DNA of 64,000 nucleotides, taken from Owenia fusiformis (taxonomy: Eukaryota > Annelida > Polychaeta > Sabellida > Oweniidae). Positions 33,400 through 44,619 of the stretch are shown in pieces (position 1 is the stretch's first letter; each line of letters opens with the position of its first letter). The notes beneath the pieces are model-generated. The model worked only from the letters and a program-made list of their open reading frames with translations. It was not told the origin of the DNA and made no database searches. Both the position numbers and the translations under genes were made by a program. The stretch covers positions 20,804,477-20,868,476 of the forward strand of contig CAIIXF020000004.1 in assembly GCA_903813345.2 (NCBI GenBank), written 5' to 3'.

Positions 33400-36300
33400 T
33401 TAGACTCCAGGCACCAGTCCAATAGCTGCACAGATGCCAGAACAAGTCCCCCAGATTGTTGTAGCAGCACCAGATACGCTGCCAATGGCACCTGCCGACT
33501 GAAGGGCGGCAAACCAGCCACCTGCAGGAACAGCCCCGGCATATCCAGCCATCCAACCTGCAGCCCAACTACCTAGAAATTCAATAGAACTTTTGTCAGG
33601 AAACAAACTTTGATTATGAGTGATGCTAAATGCATTTAAAAAGTTATCTTCACGCCAAATTCTTGTTCATAATCAATTTGATTTAGGAAATCATTTTATG
33701 TTACCACAGCGATTAAAATTGAAAAGTATAAAAAAAGATTAATCAAACTAAAGGTGCAACGAAGACATATCCAAGACAATATTTCAGGTACGATATGATG
33801 CAATAATCTGTCAGCTTAATCAAAATGGGCAGTTCAAAAATGCCTTTCTATTTCTTTGTATTTCCTCAACAGTTGACATAAATTATGTGACAAGACCAAA
33901 CTACGTGTATACATAATTGAATAAACTATATCATATATATTTGACACTGACCTGCTGCTATGCCAGAAGCCGTAAATCCAAGATACGCCAGTAAAGCTGT
34001 TCCAGTTACTCCGCCTATACCAGCGACAGCAGCACAGCTTGCTACACATGTCCCAGCTACAAGTGAAATATATAATGGTATAAAAAATGGTATAATAGCT
34101 ACCAATTATGCCAGTAAAACTTTCCATTCAGTCCACTGGCTATTAATCCCTTATCTGATTTTCATAAGGACTCTAGAAAAGTATAAAATGATTGTAACGT
34201 TTGAAAGAACAGACTTCCCTCGTATAGAAAACGCCTTTTATATTGATATAAACAGGGCAAAAGGCACTAAAATTGCGTTACACAAGGTGGCATTCTGAAG
34301 ACAACTTTTTACCATGTTTCTTTACTTTATATACCACATACAGGGTGTCCAATAAATAAGGTGAAAGATATTGTAATCTGAGTTCATCAGTGCTTCCAAA
34401 TTTATTTCCTCTCGAGTCACGCTTGAGTTCTGAGTAAAAGTCATTGGGTGCAAGGTCTGGGGAATATGGAGGGTGTGCAAGTAGGGGTAGCCCCAGTGCC
34501 CTAATAGTTTCACTAGTGAACATAGCTGTGTGTTAACTTAGCAAGACTTCAGGAAATGGGCAAGAATGGGTTTGAATGTGTGTTTAGAGAGTGGGTGAAT
34601 AGGCATAAGAAGTGTATAGCTAGAGATGGACATTATGATGCATAGCTTATTTTCATAACAATGGGACTTTAGGGCTGTTTTATATTGTATTTGTTGTAGT
34701 TATAGACCTGGGAGTATGAATAAAGCTATCAGAAAAATAAATATGTTTTGGAAAGTTGTGACGTAAACAAACTTGCTTTAAATTCAAGGAATAAAGGTAA
34801 AAAGGTTTGGGCTACAAACTCTGAAAAGGACGATTCTCGGTTTGGAGAAAAGTCTCCTGGGCTAATAATTTTTTTCATGAAAAATATAAAAATATTACCC
34901 AAATTAAACTATGAATATTCAAAAGAGGACATTTAAATCTACAAGATGTAAAAATAACAAATTGGTCAGAAGCAGGGATAACGCTCAATTAGACCGATTC
35001 AATAAAATACAACGTCTCGATTTGGGGAAAGAAGTTCATCAGTGTACTGCGCTAATATTTTTTTGCGAAAAATCTAGAAATATTACCCAAATTAAATTAT
35101 GACTATTCAAAAGAAGACATTCAAATCTATATTATGTAAAAAAATCAAATTTGTCCGAAGCAGGGATAATGCTCATTTAGATTGATGAACTTCGTTCTCC
35201 AAACCGAGAATCGTCCTTTCATCAAGATTGGTGCAATATTAAGAAAGTTACAATATCTTTCACCTTATTTATTGGACACCCTGTAACTACGTATTTCGTG
35301 TATGGCATCAAATCAATTTTAAAACATAGATATATTGATAGAAACAGGGGCAAAAGGCACTTAAATGGGGTTACACAAGGTGGTATTTAAAATACAACGT
35401 TTGCTATATTTCTGTATTTTAGTGCCACATTATTTGACATAAATGCTTATTTTGTGTATGACATCATCTTTTATATTGATAGAAACATGGGCAAGAGGCG
35501 CTACAATGGGGTTACACAAGGTGATATTCTAAAATACAACTTTTTTTACAGTTTCTGTACCTTATACCACATAAATGATTTTGTGTATGACATCAAATAA
35601 TTTTTAGAATAAAAACTACCTTTCATCAAATTGAATAAGAAAAAAGGTAATATTCTATTATACAACTTTTTACTCTCTTTCTGTACTTTATACCACATAA
35701 ATGCATTTTGTGTATGACATCAATTTATTTTTAGAATAAAAAACTACCTTTCATCAATAAGAAAAAATATTTTTGAAAACATCAAACATTTCTTTGAAAT
35801 CCAAAAATGCAGAGCGATTTTTTAGAGTGAAATGTATGCTTAATTCAGAAATATAGCAAACGTTGTCTTTTAAATACCACCTTGTGTAACCCCACTTTAG
35901 TGCCTTTTGCCCCTGTTTCTATTATATTATAATATATCTTTTTGTAATTAATGTGATGCCATACACGAAATATGTAGTTATGTGGTTTATAAATTAAAGA
36001 AACAAAGTAAAAAGTTGTCTTCAGAATGCCACCTTGTGTAACCCCATTTTGGTGCCTTTTGCACCTGTGTTTTCCTTATCAGGGAAATCTGTTCTATCAA
36101 ACGCTACAATCATTTTTGTGGGAAAGAACCGGACAGCAAAACTTCTTTTCAGAGGGACACGATCAGGGATCATATAGCACTGTCTAGCAAGTCATTAATT
36201 ACGACAAAATGTCATCACCTGTTATTGCTAATGGTTACAAAAGTGTAACAAATGTGTTACAGAATAATGCGGACCACCGCCCACTGATGATTAATGCCAC

Positions 36301-37040
36301 TCGCAAAAAACAGAAAATGTTACAAGTCTACTTATTCGTTGCCATGGTAACATTTCGAGTCGACAATGGTTTGTAAGAAATTAAAAAAAATTAAGACAAG
36401 TATTCGGTTTCCATGGTAACATATATTCATTGCCATGGAACTGTCAAAATATGTTAAAAGTTATATGTAAAAATATAATATATGTAAAATCTGTTCAAAG
36501 TAACACAGTCATGTCTATTCACATGTGTTGACCACAAAAATGTTCATATGTGAATACTACTTCTTGATTATTGCAAATTGTTACAAAATGTCCACCCATT
36601 TGTTTTCGTCTATCACACGTGCGTATCACCCAGGATTAGTCCATTACCAGCAATGTATCAAAGGCATCGGATAACATGTTTTGAAAAACTCTCAAAAGTA
36701 ATACAATATTACAAATTACAACTGATAAACCCAAAAACGAACTGATATTCAGAATCAGGCATGCAAATTGCAAATTAAAAAGTGTTAATTCATTTAGTTA
36801 TTCAGATGAGCAAAATTGTAAATATTTAATATTTACAATTTATTTACAATTTTTCTGAAAACAAAATCTGGTCTGGGTTCTCTAAAAGAAGCCCCTATCA
36901 GCCTATGCACGACCTAAATAATGAACCCACTGATGCAGATTTTCTTATGTTTACTTACATATAATTCCCCATCCACCCGCATATGTGAGGCACAGATTCA
37001 GTACCAGGAACACTTGAAACAACTGCTTAACTGTAGACAT
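33400..37040 (-). CDS. ISG12/IFI6-27 family protein (3 exons)
   Basis: Minus-strand exons 37040-36959, 34056-33952 and 33572-33400 join in phase 1 at both junctions (GTAAGT, GTCAGT donors; TTGTAG, TTCTAG acceptors). They encode 119 residues with a TAA stop, the usual size for the family. Residues 1-23 form a signal-like hydrophobic leader (MSTVKQLFQVFLVLNLCL). The rest is the Gly/Ala-rich ISG12 domain, with hydrophobic segments at about 30-60 and 88-115 and the conserved core GFTASGIAAGSWAAGWM followed by LQSAGAIG. In vertebrates these interferon-induced membrane proteins act at mitochondria or ER in apoptosis and antiviral responses; molluscs and other invertebrates also have families of them. 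Function here is by homology only. No clear ISRE was seen upstream. The gene converges on the Kv gene, and its first intron (2.9 kb) is filled with transposons. Confidence 0.88.
34341..35283 (-). mobile_element. mariner/Tc1 deletion derivative with a transposase fragment
   Basis: Perfect inverted ends of about 36 bp start CAGGGTGTCCAATAAATAAG, with TA at both sides (34339-34340, 35284-35285). Inside, on the minus strand near 34520-34380, a frame encodes the C-terminal mariner signature HPPYSPDLAPNDFY followed by a decayed tail; the rest of the transposase is gone. Removing the nested MITE (34826-35218) leaves about 550 bp. Confidence 0.88.
34826..35218. mobile_element. MITE with AAGGACGATTCTCGG ends (copy 2)
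   Basis: A 393-bp near-identical copy of the element at 508-900, with the same internal duplication. The flanks are not TA/TA here. It is nested in the mariner derivative and so inserted later. Confidence 0.85.
36339..36420. promoter_or_regulatory. two RFX X-box-like motifs in ISG12 intron 1
   Basis: GTTGCCATGGTAAC (36339-36352) is an almost perfect palindromic X-box, and GTTTCCATGGTAAC follows at about 36407-36420. Both lie about 550-620 bp downstream of exon 1. RFX factors bind such sites in immune and ciliary genes. Regulatory use here is speculative, since similar words also occur in non-genic parts of this window. Confidence 0.3.
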
Positions 37041-37124
37041 CTTGCCAACAACTTTACAACCGTGACTGGCTGTTTCTGCAATGAAGATGAATATTATTTA
37101 ATAGACCTCCATTCTACTAGCCTA

Positions 37125-37166
37125 CTAGGCAATGAACACTTGGTACAACTGCTTTGCTGGAGTCAT
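37125..37166 (-). pseudogene. decayed duplicate of ISG12-like exon 1
   Basis: About 85 bp upstream of exon 1 the minus strand reads MTPAKQLYQVFIA and then a stop. It parallels the start of the real leader, MSTVKQLFQVFLV, with matching nucleotides around AAGCAGTTG and CAAGTGTTC. It looks like a tandem duplicate of the signal exon, now truncated. It could also be a relic of a neighbouring paralogue, since ISG12 genes often occur in clusters. Confidence 0.5.
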
Positions 37167-37851
37167 CTGAAACCATAAAAGTATGAACACATGTATGGAA
37201 CAACTTATACGTCTACCCAAAAATTCCCTCCCCGCATAAATTAAGAAATTTAGATAACCAACTGACATCTCTTGACATTTTATTTTTAATTTAAGTTCAT
37301 TTTAAGAAAATAGAGCTTTTGTAACAACGAATCTTAAGAGGTTCTGGACAAATCATTTGATTCTGGACTTGTCATATTTTTTTCAACGAAATCACATCCA
37401 AGGGTTGAATTTTATAAGCTATTTAAACACAGGAGTGGACATTTTTGCCTTTGGGGCCACTCCGTCTTAACTTCCAGGATCGCCCCTATACAGAAGTTAC
37501 AATCCATTGGAACTGCTTATATGCAAGTTGTCTATTTAAAGCATAATTTCTATCACAACCATTCCCCTTGTAGTTCAGTTTGTCATTTAATAGTGGCAGC
37601 ACTTTCCAGTATCATCAAAATGCAAGCATTTAAGTATGTTCAGCTTAGACTATAGTGTCATTACTTTCCACAATGTTGTAGCCCTTTCACGTATTTGTAA
37701 GAAAGGCCTAGTGTACACTGACTGTGACAGATCATTTCAAATATATCGATAACTTTGCCTTCAAATCATAAACGCAGGACCTACAAAAAAATAAAGTTGA
37801 AACGGCAACGTGATAACACAAGAGCGTATGACGCTCCATATGTACTCTTCT
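37167..37851. other. 5' flank of the ISG12-like gene
   Basis: Intergenic sequence that should hold the promoter of the minus-strand gene. I found no convincing interferon-response element or TATA box. Confidence 0.4.
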
Positions 37852-38446
37852 GAGGCCTCATTATCCGGTCGACGCACCGCAAATCGCAATCGCAACGTAA
37901 ATATTTAGCGAATCGTACGCAAAACGATATTATGAGGTCATCTCAAAGGCACTCTAGCGCAAATTCATTGCCGTTTTGCGTCTTTAGCGCAAATCGCAGT
38001 TTTCTTATTACACGGTAGACGCATCGCTATTTTCATTTCGCATCGCAAATACACTGCTAACCGCACGCAAATTGGTATTATGCAGTCATCGCACAGTTGC
38101 GTCCACGTAAATCAGTTGATTTTTATGTCGCAAACTCCACTTTATTTGCGGCATCCCTGACCCTGCCGCAATATAAATCGCAAACATATCATCAAGAATC
38201 TTGATAGTTTTCCTATTTAAATTAACATTATCGTTGTAGAAATCTAGGAAGTGCCCTTTGAGACATCCAACTAAAAATAGGTTGAAAAACATTAGAGACA
38301 CAAATAACCAAAACTTATCAAAATCAAGTCTGAAAGTGCACGATTATGCTACCTTGGTTTTGTGAAATCTATAATAAATATCGCAATTCCATTTCGCAAA
38401 TATCGTCTGCTAAAATTAAAATATTAGGGTTCGATCAAGCTGGAAA

Positions 38447-38779
38447 ATGTGGCGCATATTATTCCAGGATGTTCACAATAGAAGAGGTTTACGCTTATTC
38501 AGAGACAGGAGTCAGCCGTTAGAGATGACTGACGATGAGATATTAAACAGATATCGCATGCCGAGGCCACTCATTCTTGAGTTGATTAATATATTAGATG
38601 GGGATCTAGCGTCAATAACAAGGAATCCTCAGGCAATTCCATGTCAGCTAAAAGTATTCATTTCATTACGATTTTATGCTACAGGTTGTATGCAAATGAT
38701 AAATGGAGATATATTCGGGGTATCCCAACCTACTGTTTCGAACATTGTTGCTGAGGTATCGGCGGTTTTCTCTAGGTAG
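38447..38779 (+). pseudogene. N-terminal fragment of HARBI1-like transposase
   Basis: The 110-codon frame shows the typical HARBI1 start: RDRSQPLEMTDDEILNRY, then an LRFYATG motif and a helix-turn-helix-like IFGVSQPTVSNIV. It stops before the catalytic domain, and no AIDGTH-type segment follows. It is a truncated remnant, or at most a DNA-binding fragment. Confidence 0.75.
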
Positions 38780-38869
38780 GCTATATCAGTCGGACTAATT
38801 ACAAAGACACCGTGTCTTGTTTTCAAGATGGGCTGCCTTCCAGTGAAAGATCTAGATTTTCGCAAGATA

Positions 38870-39010
38870 TATATAGGTTATGTAGTGGGAGGGATTCAAT
38901 ATGGGTTTTATTATGATGGACAATATGATATTTACCGAGAGCCCGGAGGGTCAGAGGGAAATACCAAATTGTCCCTCACAATATGTGAAATATCAAATTG
39001 TCATGAGGAA
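38870..39010. repeat. dispersed repeat fragment, partner at 61700-61770
   Basis: GGGAGGATTCAATATGG-type sequence followed by ATGGACAATATGATATT recurs inverted at about 61700-61770. Both copies are short and lack defined ends. Confidence 0.45.
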
Positions 39011-40156
39011 TAAACCCATATTTAATCCCGACCAGTAAATTAGCTTTTTATTCCATGATATTCATAACTGTCTTCATAAAATCATTAGTTAGATTTTTCT
39101 ATGAAAAAATGGTATAATTAATCAAGAAAATATGACTTAGCTTTATGATATTTTTAAATATAAAAAAATTATTGTACATGTGTAACATAAACACGTCAAC
39201 ATCAAAACATTCAGCAATACGTAAGCATTTTTGTCTGTGTCAGAGCGATGATGATAAAACTGAAATTCGTTTTTCACATAAGAACATCATTTTAGCATGC
39301 TATATCGACCCAACTGATTGAAAGAGGAAGCTTTGTTTGGCAAAAATTTTCAATACGATTTTTTCGCAATATCAAAAATATTCCCGGTTATTCCTCGGGA
39401 ATTAGTAGTATCATGGGATAAATAGAGATTATCCTATATGAGGTTCAGGATATTGAACTATAGGATGATCTGTTTATCCCAGAAAATGTCCAACCAACCG
39501 TAAGAATTCATTTAGAATAGCCTGATTTTCAGATATTCATCCACATTTATTTCTGAAATCCTTGTTTAACAGGGATACGCTCATTTCCTTCCTTCAAACA
39601 GATCGCGATTGTCTGCCTTTTCTCCATTAACGTTTACAGTAATTATGCGCATGTTACAAAAATGAACCAATATGCGAACGGCGATTATGACGTCAGCGGG
39701 CAGATATACTATATCTGCCCGCTCAGAGCGGGACGTATAGCTATATCTCACCGCTGATGAAAATATATAGAGGTTATTTAATGGGAGGTTTTTGATACAG
39801 GGTATATCTGAGGGAAATACAATATATCAACCCGAGGGACCGTAGGGACCGAGGGTTGATATATTGTATATTTACGTACCGAGTTGAAATAGATAACATT
39901 GATTGACACATCCGCACTGGCGTAAACATATACATAGACATAAAAAATCGATAAATCTATTTTGAGCTCTAAGTTTAAATTTCCCGCGTTTCCAATTTAT
40001 TTGCGATTAGCATACTGTTGCGTCTGCGTTGCGTCTGCGTTTGCGTGAAGCGCGTAATACGACGCAAACCATGATTTGCGCTTGCGAATAATGTTGATTC
40101 GCAAGCGCAACGCAAATCGCAACGCTAATTTAGCGCTGACCGGATAATGAGGCCTC

Positions 40157-41276
40157 TGATTGATGTAGCTGAATCGTCATCTGTACCGTTCTGGGTGGGG
40201 TAGGAAATCTATATTATATGAACATAAGAAAAGTTAGGTAGCTTTATTGGTTACTTCCAAAAAGAAGAGTATCTATACGGCTATTTCACACTATTGTGCG
40301 CAAATTGTACCTTGGTCTTGTTATAGGACTCAAACAGGAAACTTATTTCACTAGCAAAGTATTTTGTCATGTTATAATACTTGTATATAACCAGTCCACT
40401 CTTAAAAAATTACTTAAATAATCTTGAACTACTGAATAATTTTTAAGTAATTCAAAGTAATTACAAGTAATTATAAGTAATTTAAAACAATGATATATAT
40501 ATTAATTTAAAAAAAATTAAAATGACTTCACAGGCACTCAGAATTTATGGTGAATTTACTAATGCAAGGAGAGAAATTGAAATACTTACTGTAGTAATTG
40601 TAATACTCATTTATATAATTAAGCAATTAAAAAACTCAAAATGACAATATAAGTAAAACCTAAGTAAAATATGGGAAATACTCAAGTATTTCATTTTTAA
40701 GAGTGTCTTACTTCCTACAAAATTTTGTGTTGATAGGTCTGACAGGTTTTTCAAAAACAGTACCCATACAGTTTTAGGATTTTTCAAAGAGTAGACCCAG
40801 TTCTAGGGATTTTTCATCAAAATGGGACTCATATCTAGTGTTTTTTCTTCAAAACGGGACCCACATCTCAGGATTTTCCGGTGAAAAAGTGACCCACTTT
40901 AGTGGCACGTCCCCATACAGTATAGCCAATATGTGGTAAATCCTGGCTACGGGCCTGCTAGTCACGTCTGAGACATGGACTTGAGTGAATGTTTCTAACG
41001 TTTTCCTAATAGGCCTACCTATATACGTGTTTACAATTATATGACTTATATGGAAATATTATATAGTTTTCGAAAGAAAATATGACTCTTGCGTGGTCAG
41101 CTGAGATCGGCAAAAATAGCTTCTATAATATTTTCTTTTTGGACACCCTGTAGGTCGAAGGTAAAGGTCGAAGGTGCAGGTCGAAGGTCGAAGGGTTTTA
41201 TAACATTCCGTCTAAATTGTAATTATGTTTCTTATCCAATATATTCAACACTTTGTAGCGGAGTGTCAGTGTCTCT
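40157..41276. other. intergenic DNA
   Basis: AT-rich. A stretch at 40410-40690 repeats AAGTAATTxxAAGTAA words. A solo GGACACCCTGTA end at 41141-41152 matches mariner-type termini. It abuts a short tandem array of GGTCGAAGGT (41153-41198). Confidence 0.5.
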
Positions 41277-41952
41277 GGGTTTGTGTAAAAAACGGGTGAC
41301 CGAGTACCGGGTGGCCGGGTAACCGGGTACTCAACGTTCCTTTCAGGGTTACCAACTTTCAAATTTGCACATTTGTAGACTACCCTTCAATATTTTTACG
41401 TTATCATATTACCAAGAACCTCAGTGTAAGAGACTGAATTTCGGAAGTCCTAGGTAGTTATTTACACAGTTTACACGTACGATGACTTTAGTTGCTTGAT
41501 TTATTGTCTGAGTGATTGACAGGATATCGATGATTGTTTTCTATGATGGCGAGTTCTACTAGATATTAAACAAATCTTGAAGATTTACGTACGCGTAAGT
41601 TAAAACGTTATTTGCCATTTTTATCTGTTTATTAGTGTACGATGTACAATACAACGTTAGTGACTTGATTTATTACCTCACTGATTGACATTATATTAAT
41701 TTTGTTTGTCGTTTTGCAGGTTGATTTATTGGTAAATAAATTTTGTTGCTTGCTTGGTTGTTTGCTTGATTGGTTGCGTCACTGGTATGTTGATTGGGAT
41801 GTCAGTTGGGCGTTTTGAGGCATAAAATGAAAAAATCAAATTCCTAACCCTGGTAGGAAGGTAGGGTACCCTTATCCTGTCCCCGGATCTATAGTCCTGG
41901 TACGGGATAAGGGTACCCAGTCACCTGTTTTTTTTACTTTTTACACAAACCC
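41277..41952. mobile_element. DNA transposon with a perfect 10-bp target duplication
   Basis: The element is bounded by GGGTTTGTGTAAAAA and its complement and flanked by CAGTGTCTCT on both sides (41267-41276, 41953-41962). Subterminal CGGGTACC-type motifs pair between the ends (GTACCGGGTGGCC at the left, GGGTACCCTTATCC at the right). It is non-coding. A 9-10-bp duplication points to a Mutator-like mechanism, but this is inference. Confidence 0.75.
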
Positions 41953-42242
41953 CAGTGTCTCTACATATAGTGTATAGTGCCACGTCTTCTACCTGATGGT
42001 CAATTATTCTATGCTATCGTTTAACATGAAAATGAAGTTTATAAGTTATAACTACCTTTACGTATTGTATGGTTTCTTGAAATTACTCCTCGAAAACTCC
42101 CACCGCCCTATTGCTGAAGTGAACCAGCCTTCGTCTTCTCAGAAGTGGAAACTACCGGTAGTACACCTGTATTGCACAGAACGAAACGCTGGACAATCAA
42201 TTACGCATGCGCATTGAGTAAAAATGAAACGAAGACACTAGA

Positions 42243-42642
42243 GGCAATCTGCGCGAGATTCCATTTTTCGATTCGGTTTTTGGCGCATGCGTATTAAATC
42301 AAGCAATTTAATTGGTTCAAATTATTATGACGCATGCGCAATGAGTAACTTGATAAGAACATTTAATTTCAGATAGATGTCACTTACGTTCATTATTTCA
42401 CAGCAGTCCTTACCCATAATACAACTTATTTTGCAGGGATATTTTTGTTTCGTGTCAAAACAAAACATATACACCAAAAACAAATGTAATGACATAATAT
42501 CAACCTGTACTGGATTTGTAGACGTTTGTTGTACAAACTTAAACCGAACCGATGACAGAAAAGCACTTTGAATCATGGGAGTGACGTACTTCCCTTAAAG
42601 AAAAAGCGAACCAAGTAAAAACCGAACCTCGCGCAGATTGCC
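42243..42642. mobile_element. 400-bp inverted-repeat element
   Basis: The ends read GGCAATCTGCGCGAG inward from both sides, about 19 bp with one mismatch. The interior is non-coding and contains ATGCGCAATGAGTAA, which also lies just outside the left end (42202-42220). The boundary and target duplication are not settled. Confidence 0.55.
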
Positions 42643-43166
42643 CCGACTCAACGAAGATTGGATTTTTATATGCTTTGGAATTTAGTGTTTATTTTCTTTA
42701 TTTTTGTAGTATTTGTTTATTTTCTGTACAACCAATTGCCATGAATGTATAAACAATAGGGTAAAACTCAATATAAAGCATAAAGTGGGAAGTGACACAA
42801 TCTTAGTCTCTACAGGTAAGCAACCAGTCAAAACAGTTTATGTAAAAATAGAAACATTTATATTTATCCTAACTTTTGTTTATTTTAGTTTGTTTTGTAG
42901 TTTCGCTATCATTCATATCTGTGTCCTCTTATATTTTGATACTTCTCTGCCATGTTATTTTCGGAAAAATTACATGGCTGAAACTCCCTAAATTACAAAA
43001 GGCCACAGCTTTGCTGCACATTATACCATGGGCTCTACCACCTGATAGAGCCCATGATTATACATTACGATCTGAATATTGTCTTGCTTTTAGAAATTCC
43101 CTCGGTTTGGAATTTGATTTTTGTAAAGCTGTATCTCATGCATTTCGACCATTGCTTTTGTTAGAA

Positions 43167-43997
43167 TTTTTTCATGGCCTGAGTTCGTCGCTAACATGCT
43201 ATTGCTAAATATAAGAGTTAGCTGACGTTTGGGAGTCTGACTTACCTTCTAAAGGTTAGAACCCGAATCTTAATGAAACCATATCACCTTTGTTGCGTCG
43301 ATGATGATGCATAAACACAGCATTTGATAGAAATTAGTGTAAATGCTTTTCCAACTTTTTCATTTTTCATCAATGTTGACTTCCGGGAAGGCGTTGTAGT
43401 TATCACGAAATAACGCATTGAACCTTGAACTTTACTTTGTTGACGTGTCAACCAAGCATGTCTGGTGTGAAAATTAAAATAATATTAAGCAATGTTCTAC
43501 ATCCGCCAAGCTAAGTGAAGTAGCCAATATTTAAAATTACCAATTTCAAGTGAAGTACGCAACGAACGAAACTGCGTGATCTACACTCCCACTATTGGTC
43601 TGAACGAAATGCTACGTAGAAATATGAGCCGTCTGCTGTATAAGTCGATTAATAGAGTAAGACCTGTTGGTGATGCTTTATAATTTAGACCAAAACATTG
43701 AAGAACAAACGAACCTGTAGATCGTGAAAACAACGAACAAATATTCGGTTTTCACATATGTTCGGTAATTTTTTCTATTGAAACTTCCGGAACTTACAAG
43801 GAAATCATTCATTTTCACGGTCCATGATTTACCTCTTGGATGTTGTGGCAAATGCTCCATGGTTGACGGAACAAAGGTGATATGGTTTCATTAAGATTCG
43901 GGTTCTAACCTGTAGAAGGTAAGTCAGACTCCCAAACGTCAGCTAACTCTTATATTTAGCATGTTAGCGACGAACTCAGGCCATGAAAAAAAAAAAC
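43167..43997. mobile_element. inverted-repeat element with about 130-bp arms
   Basis: The left arm (43167-43300) and right arm (43868-43997) are near-perfect complements, sharing CATGGCCTGAGTTCGTCGC, AGTTAGCTGACGTTTGGG and GATTCGGGTTCTAACC-type blocks. The 570-bp centre has no gene. The right arm ends in a poly-A run, the left in poly-T. Confidence 0.75.
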
Positions 43998-44097
43998 TAG
44001 GAAGTTCACCCATTTTGTTACATGACATTCCGTCAAAGTACCTAGTTGTGGAACAGTGTGATTTGAAGCAGTGTAACAGACTGTAAATAAGTTATTA

Positions 44098-44325
44098 GAC
44101 TGGAAGCAAGGCTGGAAGTATGCTTACTCTTTTGACTTCCGGTTTTAACTCTGGTTTTTATTTAGTTATAATCATAAACACAACGTGTTAAGGTCTCTCA
44201 ATATTGTAATTGTACAAAGGAATTAAAATTACATGTATTTAGAATTTTTTTTCGAAGTTAGCAGACTTCATTCCATTATATTAAATATTAAATATTTGAT
44301 AGATGGTGCTGACTGTGGTTTGCTG
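44098..44325. repeat. dispersed repeat, partner at 6600-7060
   Basis: Shorter copy of the repeat at 6.6 kb, with the same ACTCTTTTGACTTCCGG and GATAGATGGTGCTG blocks. Termini are not defined. Confidence 0.55.
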
Positions 44326-44619
44326 TACTGACGTTCTTTGGAATCCAATGACGCTCGCTGTGTTGAGAAGGTTGAAGACAGTTAGGAACCTAAGCTGACA
44401 TAGTCCTAGTTAGAGTATATAGTAGTACCAGGCTAATGATTCGGATGTACTTTACCATTGTGTGTTGAAGATCGGGACTATCCATCGTGTGAAAATACCA
44501 ATGGAGCAGGTTCTCGAGTACCCTCATCTGTAAATCTGCATGCAGTGTATCAGCTGTTTAATTGCCCTTGGGTACTCTATAGTCTCGTCTTATATTTGTA
44601 CTATTCCTGACAAACAGAA

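Larger units (their letters stand above)
34185..36130. mobile_element. inverted-repeat element in ISG12 intron 1
   Basis: The outer arms pair over about 150 bp. The left arm (34185-34338) has ATGATTGTAACGTTTGA, then GGCAAAAGGCAC, TTACACAAGGTGG and GAAGACAACTTTTTAC, and the right arm (about 35985-36130) carries the inverted series. Further direct and inverted copies of the TTACACAAGGTG block occur at about 35345-35600 and 35860-35910. The element is interrupted at 34341 by a mariner relic. Confidence 0.65.
37852..40156 (+). mobile_element. Harbinger-type element with GAGGCCTCATTATCCGG ends
   Basis: Inverted ends GGCCTCATTATCCGGTC (from 37855) and their complement (to 40152) are flanked on both sides by TCTGA. 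The tips together read GAGGCCTC, an 8-bp palindrome. Both subterminal regions (about 300 bp left, 150 bp right) are packed with GCAAATCGCAACGC-type words that stand out from the AT-rich surroundings. Inside is only the N-terminal part of a HARBI1-like transposase, and 38.8-39.9 kb holds unrelated hairpin-rich sequence. Confidence 0.7.

Noticed and set aside
36921-37178. An 85-codon plus-strand frame
   Set aside because: It is the complement of ISG12-like exon 1 and its decayed duplicate.
42876-43208. A 110-codon frame with a hydrophobic start
   Set aside because: It runs into the left arm of the inverted-repeat element at 43167, shows no family motif and has no splice partners.
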